DNA from: an uncultured Nitrospira sp.
GTDB taxonomy: Bacteria; Nitrospirota; Nitrospiria; Nitrospirales; Nitrospiraceae
DNA length: 43,414 bases
NCBI GenBank assembly: GCA_902500995.1
Contig: CABVSR010000018.1
Coordinates: 43,803 to 87,216 of the forward strand
Reading direction: 5' to 3'
Shown: in pieces, positions 1 to 6,838 of the stretch
Layout of the letters: every line of letters starts with the position of its first letter
Numbering within the stretch: position 1 is the stretch's first letter
Translations under genes and position numbers: made by a program
Notes under the pieces: model-generated
Told to the model about the DNA's origin: nothing
Databases searched by the model: none
Seen by the model: the letters and a program-made list of their open reading frames with translations, nothing else

Positions 1-313
1 CGTCGATCGCCGCCTGGCCCTGGGCAAAATGAACAGGTGCGTCCATGTGTGTCCCGGCATGCTCCGACAGCGCCACCTGTCCCGTGGCATACCAGGCTTC
101 GGTGGCCGTGCCGCCCCGTTGCATGGAGTCGCGATGAAACGGAGGATTGCCGGGCCATACCTGGGTCCCCTCATCGAACGGGTACGTGAGATCAAGCACT
201 CGTGCTCCCGTCTCGGCGGCATGGGCCCCGTTGATGACCATGAATGGAATCAGCACACAAGCCATCAGTCCTGTCGGCCGGAGCCGGCGAAGCGGTCGCG
301 TCATTGAAGCCAT
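1..313 (-). CDS. Cyclase family protein (kynurenine formamidase-like), secreted, 5' part only
   Basis: The gene reads leftwards and runs off the window, so only about the first 104 codons are visible. The product starts with a basic stretch and a hydrophobic segment ending in NGAHA, a likely signal peptide. The mature part begins LDLTYPFDEGTQVWPGNPPF and contains EHAGTHMDAPVHF, the H-x-G-T-H-x-D-x-P-x-H metal-binding motif of the cyclase/KynB fold. Family members are metal-dependent hydrolases of formamides and related substrates. The signal peptide suggests a periplasmic enzyme, so a role in tryptophan breakdown should not be assumed. An in-frame ATG lies three codons further in. The gene diverges from the RuBisCO-like gene across about 100 bp. 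Confidence 0.85.
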   Translation of the reverse strand, partial: MASMTRPLRRLRPTGLMACVLIPFMVINGAHAAETGARVLDLTYPFDEGTQVWPGNPPFHRDSMQRGGTATEAWYATGQVALSEHAGTHMDAPVHFAQGQAAID

Positions 314-414
314 GATGTCCTCGCCACGTGAGTCGCTGAATGCCGGCGCTTCCCTGCCGGACGCAAATACGCTACCCTCTCCAGCCTCGGCAGCGCAACG
401 GGCAAGGAACCGGC

Positions 415-1548
415 ATGTCTCATCAGTTCCACTTTTCAGGACAACGTTTCTCCGTGGAATACCACATCTACGGATCGATGAATGATGCGCGCCGGCGCGC
501 GGCCTTACTCTGTAACGACCAGACCGTCGAAGCCGCGGACCATGTGATCCCGCCGGGCCTGATCCGGGACGAGCTTCTGGGGCGAGTCCTCAGTGTTGAC
601 CAGTTGAGAGCCGGAGTCTGCCGCGCGGAGCTGACCTTTCCGGTTGAACTCCTGGATGGAACCATGAGCACCCTGTTGCACATGAGCTTCGGCATGGCGG
701 GGTTACAAAGCGGGGTTCGTCTCGCGGGCCTTGCGCTCCCGGATGAGGTGATTGCCAGGATGGCCGGGCCTCGTTTCGGACCACAGGGACTTCGTGCGAT
801 TGTTGAGGTTTCGACGAGGCCCCTCGTCTGCGCCGTGCTGAAACCACTCGGCTTGTCCCCGGAAGCGCTGGCTGAACTGGCCTACGAATTCGCACTCGGT
901 GAAGTGGACCTCATCAAGGACGACCAAAGCCTGGGTGACCATGTCTTCTGCCGCTTCGAGGAACGTGTGACGCGGTGCGCAGAGGCGATTGCCAAGGCCT
1001 CCCGGCAAACCGGCAAGCGCTGTCTCTATGCCCCACACGTGTCCGCCCCCTGGCCGACCCTTCTCGAGCGAGCGTCCCTCGCGCAGCAGGCCGGCGCAGG
1101 TGCGCTGCTGCTCTGTCCCGGCCTGATCGGGTTTGACGCCCTCAGCTCTCTGGCTCGCCTTCCATTTCCGTCACTTCCGCTGATCGCGCATCCGGACTTT
1201 CAAGGCAGCCACTTCGTCAATCCAACGGGCGGTATCGCGCCGGCCCTGCTCTTCGGTCTTTTTCCCAGACTGGCCGGCGCCGATGTGTCGATCTATCCGA
1301 CCTTCGGATTGGACTACCCGATCACACAAGAGGACTGTCGCGCCATTGCCGCCTCCTGCCGGAGTCGCCTTGGTTCCTGTCCCCCCATGTTTCCGACCGC
1401 CGCCGGGAGGATGAACGCCTCGCGTATCCATGAGATGATCGCACTCTACGAAATGGATGTGGTCTTTGTTCTAGGGAGCGACCTGCGCCAGGATCCGACC
1501 CGTATTCGCACCGCCTGCCAGGAATTTATTCAGCTGCTCGGGGCGTAA
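415..1548 (+). CDS. RuBisCO-like protein (form IV)
   Basis: The 377-residue product has the RuBisCO large-subunit architecture: an N-terminal alpha/beta domain and a C-terminal barrel. Recognisable landmarks are AVLKPLGLS, matching the segment with catalytic Lys175, and DLIKDDQSLGDH, matching the segment with the carbamylated Lys201. Key residues are changed: the second Lys of KPKxGLS is missing, the Glu of KDDE is Gln, and the loop-6 Lys and the SGG and GGG phosphate-binding segments are not conserved (PTAAGRMN and LGSDL instead). It therefore should not fix CO2. Known form IV proteins act as enolases or isomerases in sulfur-sugar or tetronate metabolism, but the substrate here cannot be read. 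The ATG at 415 was chosen because AAGGA lies just upstream; an in-frame upstream ATG at 340 lacks one. Confidence 0.88.
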   Translation: MSHQFHFSGQRFSVEYHIYGSMNDARRRAALLCNDQTVEAADHVIPPGLIRDELLGRVLSVDQLRAGVCRAELTFPVELLDGTMSTLLHMSFGMAGLQSGVRLAGLALPDEVIARMAGPRFGPQGLRAIVEVSTRPLVCAVLKPLGLSPEALAELAYEFALGEVDLIKDDQSLGDHVFCRFEERVTRCAEAIAKASRQTGKRCLYAPHVSAPWPTLLERASLAQQAGAGALLLCPGLIGFDALSSLARLPFPSLPLIAHPDFQGSHFVNPTGGIAPALLFGLFPRLAGADVSIYPTFGLDYPITQEDCRAIAASCRSRLGSCPPMFPTAAGRMNASRIHEMIALYEMDVVFVLGSDLRQDPTRIRTACQEFIQLLGA

Positions 1549-1818
1549 CTGCGGCTCCAATCCACCTCGATTCCACACCTCGATGGATACTCTAGATTTA
1601 CCACCTAACTAATTGACAGTGCAGATGTATTACAACCAGCTTCAGCCTCGTTGCCTGGGCTGGTTGACGGCGCATCGCAATGTCTTCCCGAACGATGGCG
1701 CACAAGGCAACAGGCGAAAGTCAGACGCTGCGTCAAGTTTCTTCTGACGCCCGCCGATAGAGACCATAACGCAAAGTACGTATGTACGCCGCGAACCTCT
1801 GTCTGCGTAGGATCAGTG

Positions 1819-3189
1819 ATGGCAGTCGCCAAAACCTCAGACGAAAACAGGAAACTCGACAAGACGGACCAGCTCGAGATCAGTCCGGAGCAGCTTCGCA
1901 TCGGGATGTATGTTGATCTGAATTGCTCCTGGTTCAAACACCCGTTCCCGAGGCGGTCCTTCAAACTGTCCTCCGCCAGCCAGATCACCACCATCAAAGG
2001 GCTCGGTCTGCGCACCGTCGTCGTCTATCCCAGGGAATCAGATCCGGACCCGGATGCCGAGGGCGCTCCCGCCGAGGGCACATCGGCAGACGGCATTTCA
2101 TCCGAAGGCGATCCGACTCTCACCGCCGTTGCGGAAACGGAACTCCCGAATCCTTTCGAGGAAACCGAGGCGGAGACCGCGGCTTCCCTCATCCCATTAG
2201 AGCTTCCGACAGCAGGCGACTACCACCAGGCCGTAGAACTGGCCTCTGAAACCTACCGCCAGCTACTGAGCACCAGCACGCAGATGATGGAAGATCTCTC
2301 GGGTGGATCCGAGGAGGGAATGCGCTCCGCGGAAACGATGATCGGCGGCCTCAGCGCGCTCTTGACCAACACCGACGCCGCCGGCACCGTGGCCAGCGCG
2401 TTCGATCCTGAAGAAGTCGGCGATGCGAGCGTGCTGCATTCGCTCAACGTGGCGACCCTGTCCATGATGGTCGCCCAAAAGTTCGATATCGATCAGGACG
2501 CGCTCAAGATGATCGGCATGGCGGGGCTGTTGCTCGATATCGGCGAGCGGCGCATCCCGCGTCATATTCTAGACATGCGCGGCCGCCGCTCCGAACCGGA
2601 GCCTGTGAAATACCAGCTCCATCCCTATCTTGGGGTGGAAATCTTGCGGGGATTTCCCGGGATTCCCGAGGAAGTGCTGGACGTTGTCCGGAGCCACCAT
2701 GAACGGCTGGATGGCTCCGGGTACCCGGAAAAGCTCAAAGGAGATCAGATTTCACTCCCCACGAGAATCGTCAGCGCCGTCGATCACTACGACACCCTGG
2801 TCAACAGCCGCTACGCAGAAGAAGCGCTCTCGCCGGCTGAGGCCTTGTCCACCATGTACAAACATCAGAAGCAGCTGTTTTCGACTGAAGTGGTGGTGGC
2901 TCTGATCCATACGCTGGGCGTGTATCCGCCGGGCACCGTCGTGTGCCTGTCCAACGGGGCCTTTGGCCTGGTGCTGAACATTAACTTCAAGCATCGCTTG
3001 AAACCACTCGTGCTGATCTTCCATCAGGTGCCGACTGATCCCCAGCATACCGTGGATCTCCTGGCAGAGCGGGACCTCAGCATCCTCCACGCCGTGGCTC
3101 CCGAAGAATTGCCGCGCCCCATGGTGGAATATTTCCGTCTCAAACGGTGGACGGGGTATTTCATTCAATCCAGCATGCGCACCGCCTGA
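1819..3189 (+). CDS. HD-GYP domain protein with degenerate HD site
   Basis: The 456-residue protein has an N-terminal DUF3391-like region (ISPEQLRIGMYVDLNCSWFK), a low-complexity acidic linker, and a C-terminal HD-GYP domain. HD-GYP domains are c-di-GMP phosphodiesterases. HHERLDGSGYP (about residues 293-303), the upstream HSLNVA histidine and SAVDHYDTL are intact. The central metal-binding pair, normally LHDIGK, reads LLDIGE, so a metal-ligand His is Leu (about residue 239) and the following Lys is Glu. The protein may be inactive as a phosphodiesterase and act as a c-di-GMP sensor or scaffold. No receiver or membrane segment is seen. The ATG at 1819 follows AGGA at good spacing; the frame stays open further upstream but looks non-coding. 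Confidence 0.85.
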   Translation: MAVAKTSDENRKLDKTDQLEISPEQLRIGMYVDLNCSWFKHPFPRRSFKLSSASQITTIKGLGLRTVVVYPRESDPDPDAEGAPAEGTSADGISSEGDPTLTAVAETELPNPFEETEAETAASLIPLELPTAGDYHQAVELASETYRQLLSTSTQMMEDLSGGSEEGMRSAETMIGGLSALLTNTDAAGTVASAFDPEEVGDASVLHSLNVATLSMMVAQKFDIDQDALKMIGMAGLLLDIGERRIPRHILDMRGRRSEPEPVKYQLHPYLGVEILRGFPGIPEEVLDVVRSHHERLDGSGYPEKLKGDQISLPTRIVSAVDHYDTLVNSRYAEEALSPAEALSTMYKHQKQLFSTEVVVALIHTLGVYPPGTVVCLSNGAFGLVLNINFKHRLKPLVLIFHQVPTDPQHTVDLLAERDLSILHAVAPEELPRPMVEYFRLKRWTGYFIQSSMRTA

Positions 3190-3253
3190 AGCAATAAGCC
3201 GCTCCTGATCATCTCACTGGCAGCCGCCGGCCGCAGTATGGTATCTCCCAGGC

Positions 3254-5446
3254 ATGGCGCGGCCGCGTGTGCTCCTCATCATTCCCCCGCTGACACAACT
3301 CAACACACCGTATCCCTCGACGGCATATCTCACCGGCTTCCTGCGCTCCCGTGGATATGAGACCGAGCAGGCCGATCTCGGCCTCGACATGATGTTGCGG
3401 CTCTTCTCGCGGCCCGGACTCGAGGAGGCGTTTCGCCGCATCAGAAGCGCCGAAAGTCCTTGGCGCGGAGAAGTGCAGCAGTTCCTGGCCCTCGAGAGCA
3501 GTTACCTCGCAACCATCGAACCGGTCATCGCGTTTCTTCAGGGGAAGGATCCCATGCTGGCGCCCCATCTCGCCCGCCCGGGATTTCTGCCGGAAGGCCC
3601 CCGTTTTGCCGCCGATGGGCGACCGGGACCGGGCGCGTTCGCGACGTCCCCGTCCGACAACGCCAGGCATCGCGCGACGCTCTATATCGAGGATTTGACG
3701 GACCTTCTCCACGAAACCATTGCGCCTTCCCTCTCCTTGAATCGGTATGCCGAACAGATCATGGAGGCGACCTCCTCCTTCGACCGCATCGAAAGGGCTC
3801 TGGCTGAGCCCTTAAGCTTCACCGACGAACTGCTCCTCGAGGCGCTCGGCCCCCTCCTCGCCCGCAGTTCACCCGATGTGGTGGGGCTCACCGTGCCTTT
3901 TCCCGGCAATTTGTTCGGCGCCTTGCGTATTGCGCAAGCGATCAAGGCCCAGCGCCCTGCGACGGCCGTCGTTCTTGGCGGGGGATACGTCAACACGGAG
4001 CTCAGGCGACTCAAGGACCCGCGCCTGTTCCAGTACGTCGACTACGTCACCCTGGATGACGGGGAGCGCCCCTTTCTGTGCCTGCTCGACTTCCTGGCGG
4101 GAGGACGGCCGCAAGCTATGCTCAGGCGGACCTTTGTGCTGGCCGACGGGCTGGTCCTGTTTCGAGACGGCAGCACCGAGCCCGACATCCCGATGCACGA
4201 ACTCGGCATCCCGACCTACAGCGGCCTCCCGCTGGGCCGGTACCTCTCGATTTTGGACAGCCTCAATCCGATGCACCGGCTCTGGTCGGAAGGCCATTGG
4301 AACAAACTGACGGTCGCGCACGGGTGCTATTGGAAGCAGTGCACCTTTTGCGATGTCGGACTGGACTACATTGCGCGCTATGAGATGACGCCGGCCGATG
4401 TCCTCATCAGGCAGATCGATGCCCTCATCCGGGAGACCGGCCAGCGCGGGTTCCACTTCGTCGACGAAGCCGCGCCGCCGGCCGCATTAAAGGCGCTCGC
4501 GCTCCGCCTGCTGGAAACCGGCCAGACCATTTCCTGGTGGGGGAATATCCGCTTCGAGGAGGCCTTTTCACCGGATCTGGCGAGACTCCTGGCGGCATCG
4601 GGCTGCATTGCCCTCACGGCCGGGCTCGAGGCGGCTTCGGACCGCTTCCTCAAGCAGATGAAAAAAGGGATCACCGTGGACCAAACCGCGAGGGTGGCCG
4701 CGGCCTTCCGCCATGCCGGTATCCTGGTCCATGCCTATCTCATGTACGGGCTGCCGGGAGAGACCGTCGCCGACACGGTGGATGCGCTGGAACGAGTGCG
4801 GCAATTGTTTGCGAATAATTTGTTGCAGTCGGCCTTCTGGCACCGCTTCACCGTCACCGCTCACAGCCCGGTGGGGCTCAATCCCTCGGCGGAGGGTCTC
4901 ACTATCCTCGGTCCCGCATTCGAAGGATTTGCCGAAAACGATCTTCGGCATGCCGACCCTCACGTCTCCTGCCCGGACTGGCTGGGCGAAGGCCTCCGCA
5001 CCGCCATTCTCAATTACATCGAACAAGCAGGGCTCACGGTGCCGGTGCAGCACTGGTTTCCGCAAGCGGTGCACCCTCCACGCGTGGCGAAAACGTGGCT
5101 GACCAGGGCGTTGGGCGATGCCGCCCCCGAATCGCTGACGGCCGAGCGGCGCTGCGTGTGGATCGGTGGGAAACCGGTCGTATCGGCCGAAGGCGGCATG
5201 CGCACCAAACTTATCTTACCGACCCGCATGGAGGATTTCTCCATTACCGTCTCCTCGAATCAAGTCGACTGGTTGCTCAATCTGCTGGAGGATGCCACAC
5301 CTGCACCGCAGCGGAGCGGCCGCGACTATCCGCGACTCGCCGACATTCGCGAGCGTTTTCCCCGTACCGGCACGCGTGGATTCGATCGGTTTGCCAAAAC
5401 CGCCGCCTGGCACAACACGCGCCAGGCAGGGTTGCTGCTGATCTGA
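3254..5446 (+). CDS. B12-binding-type radical SAM protein
   Basis: This 730-residue protein opens with RPRVLLIIPPLTQLNTPYPS and LTGFLRSRGYETEQAD, typical of the N-terminal cobalamin-binding-like domain of B12-dependent radical SAM enzymes. SPDVVGLTVPFPGN and AVVLGGGYVNTE belong to the same domain. The iron-sulfur motif is HGCYWKQCTFCDVG (Cys near 358, 363 and 366), spaced C-x4-C-x2-C rather than the usual C-x3-C-x2-C. Radical SAM core features follow, including WWGNIRFEEAFS, GLEAASDRFLKQMKKG and YLMYGLPGET. The substrate is unknown; relatives carry out methylations or rearrangements on lipids, peptides and natural products. The gene stands alone between the HD-GYP gene and the convergent peroxiredoxin gene. 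Confidence 0.87.
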   Translation: MARPRVLLIIPPLTQLNTPYPSTAYLTGFLRSRGYETEQADLGLDMMLRLFSRPGLEEAFRRIRSAESPWRGEVQQFLALESSYLATIEPVIAFLQGKDPMLAPHLARPGFLPEGPRFAADGRPGPGAFATSPSDNARHRATLYIEDLTDLLHETIAPSLSLNRYAEQIMEATSSFDRIERALAEPLSFTDELLLEALGPLLARSSPDVVGLTVPFPGNLFGALRIAQAIKAQRPATAVVLGGGYVNTELRRLKDPRLFQYVDYVTLDDGERPFLCLLDFLAGGRPQAMLRRTFVLADGLVLFRDGSTEPDIPMHELGIPTYSGLPLGRYLSILDSLNPMHRLWSEGHWNKLTVAHGCYWKQCTFCDVGLDYIARYEMTPADVLIRQIDALIRETGQRGFHFVDEAAPPAALKALALRLLETGQTISWWGNIRFEEAFSPDLARLLAASGCIALTAGLEAASDRFLKQMKKGITVDQTARVAAAFRHAGILVHAYLMYGLPGETVADTVDALERVRQLFANNLLQSAFWHRFTVTAHSPVGLNPSAEGLTILGPAFEGFAENDLRHADPHVSCPDWLGEGLRTAILNYIEQAGLTVPVQHWFPQAVHPPRVAKTWLTRALGDAAPESLTAERRCVWIGGKPVVSAEGGMRTKLILPTRMEDFSITVSSNQVDWLLNLLEDATPAPQRSGRDYPRLADIRERFPRTGTRGFDRFAKTAAWHNTRQAGLLLI

Positions 5447-5552
5447 CTTCCTGCCCCTGTCACAGCGATCAACTCCACACAGCGGCTCCCACCTGCCCAC
5501 ACATTACCGAACGGCGCCCCCACAGACTGCCGCTGGTCAGCCGCCAAAACGA

Positions 5553-5587
5553 CAAGAGGAGCCGGCCCGACGGGCCGGCTCCTCTTG
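5553..5587 (-). terminator. Rho-independent terminator of the peroxiredoxin gene
   Basis: A perfect 16-bp stem (CAAGAGGAGCCGGCCC pairing with its complement) closes a 3-nt loop. Read on the minus strand, TCGTTTTGG follows the stem, giving the T tract of an intrinsic terminator. It sits about 30 bp after the peroxiredoxin stop codon. On the plus strand the stem has no T tract, but it could still block read-through from the radical SAM gene. Confidence 0.85.
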
Positions 5588-5617
5588 CTGTGCGCTCGAT
5601 GGCTCCGCGAGCTACGC

Positions 5618-6253
5618 TTACTTGTTGGGTTGCGGGGTCAGACGCAGATAGGGCTTCACCGACTTGAATCCCTTCGGGAACAGGGTCTTGGCTTCGGCAT
5701 CGTTCACCGCCGGGGTGATGATGCAATCCTGCCCGTCTTTCCAATTCACCGGAGTCGCCACTTTGTAATTGGCGGTCAATTGCAGGGAATCCACCACCCG
5801 CAGCAGCTCGTCGAAATTTCTCCCGCAGGACGCCGGATAGGTGAGCATCAACTTGATCTTCTTGTCCGGCCCGATGACGAACACCGATCGCACCGTCATG
5901 CTGTCCAGCGAGTTCGGGTGGATCATATCGTACAGGTTCGCGACCTTCTTCTCGGGGTCTGCGATGATGGGATAGGTCACCGTGCAGTTTTGCGTTTCAT
6001 TGATATCTTTCATCCACCCCCGATGAGAATCCAGGGGGTCCACGCTGATGGCCAGGATTTTCACGCCGCGTTTGTCGAACTCGCCCTTGATCCTGGCCAT
6101 GTAGCCTAATTCCGTCGTACACACCGGGGTATAGTCCTTCGGGTGCGAGAACAGAATCCCCCACCCGTTCCCCAGCCATTCATGAAAATTAACCGTGCCG
6201 TCGGTCGTCTCCGCTGTAAAATTCGGGGCTTCGTCGCCCAATCGTAGTGCCAT
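5618..6253 (-). CDS. 1-Cys peroxiredoxin (Prx6-like)
   Basis: The 211-residue product is a thiol peroxidase that reduces hydrogen peroxide and organic hydroperoxides. The peroxidatic cysteine is Cys45 in HPKDYTPVCTTELG. The length, DPLDSHRGWMKDI and the long C-terminal domain (NYKVATPVNWKDGQDCIITP) match the Prx6 group rather than short AhpC types. The start is fixed by AAGGAGGG a few bases before the ATG at 6253; the frame stays open upstream to 6583 but that part does not fit the family. No reductase gene is adjacent. No signal peptide is seen, so a cytoplasmic location is expected. Confidence 0.95.
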   Translation of the reverse strand: MALRLGDEAPNFTAETTDGTVNFHEWLGNGWGILFSHPKDYTPVCTTELGYMARIKGEFDKRGVKILAISVDPLDSHRGWMKDINETQNCTVTYPIIADPEKKVANLYDMIHPNSLDSMTVRSVFVIGPDKKIKLMLTYPASCGRNFDELLRVVDSLQLTANYKVATPVNWKDGQDCIITPAVNDAEAKTLFPKGFKSVKPYLRLTPQPNK

Positions 6254-6455
6254 GATTTCCCTCCTTGAATATGCGGTCCAGCGTGGTGCGCGATCCGGCG
6301 CATGAGCGCCGGCAATCGCGTAAGAGTACCGTGTCTGAGCGGCGAGGCGCAAGCGAGAAGGCGGGCCAGCATGGATCCAACCAGACAGCAGCACTTCAGC
6401 TCTCAAGTTTCTGCTCCTGCATCCGATAAGGGACACAGGTGCCACAGGAGCTCCT

Positions 6456-6824
6456 ATGGACAACGTCAAGCCACCGGCGACCGGCCTCAAGATTACCAAC
6501 GATCCGATGTACCGTTTACTCCGCGAGGGGTGCATCAAGGAATTTAATGTCAAACGCGCGGCAGGCGAAAAGGTCGACCTCACCCGCTGCGATCTGCGCG
6601 GGCTGGATCTGCGCGGGCTGGAAGTCGACGGGCTGGATTTCAGCGAATGTTATTTCCGGCAGGCGGATCTTCGCGGCATCGATTTTCGCAAGGCCAAGCT
6701 GGAAGGCGCCAGCATCAATGCCGCAAAAATTTCGGGCGTCTACTTTCCGGTCGAGTTGACCGCCAGCGAGATCGAACTGTCGCTGCTGCACGGTACGCGA
6801 ATGCGGTACCAAACCAAGCCCTAG
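6456..6824 (+). CDS. Pentapeptide-repeat protein
   Basis: The 122-residue protein has a central run of A(D/N)Lxx-type pentapeptides: VDLTRCDLRGLDLRGLEVDG, then LDFSECYFRQADLRGIDF and AKLEGASINAAKISG. These repeats normally fold as a right-handed quadrilateral beta helix. The start follows AGGAG. The N-terminal 40 residues (ITNDPMYRLLREGCIKEFN) are not repeats. With only about eight to ten repeat units it is small for the family, and its function cannot be predicted. It converges on the DUF748 gene with only 14 bp between the stops. Confidence 0.8.
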   Translation: MDNVKPPATGLKITNDPMYRLLREGCIKEFNVKRAAGEKVDLTRCDLRGLDLRGLEVDGLDFSECYFRQADLRGIDFRKAKLEGASINAAKISGVYFPVELTASEIELSLLHGTRMRYQTKP

Positions 6825-6838
6825 CCTTCACGAGCCGA

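Noticed and set aside
1613-1641. TTGACA as promoter of the HD-GYP gene
   Set aside because: The -35-like box is perfect but no acceptable -10 box lies 16-18 bases downstream.
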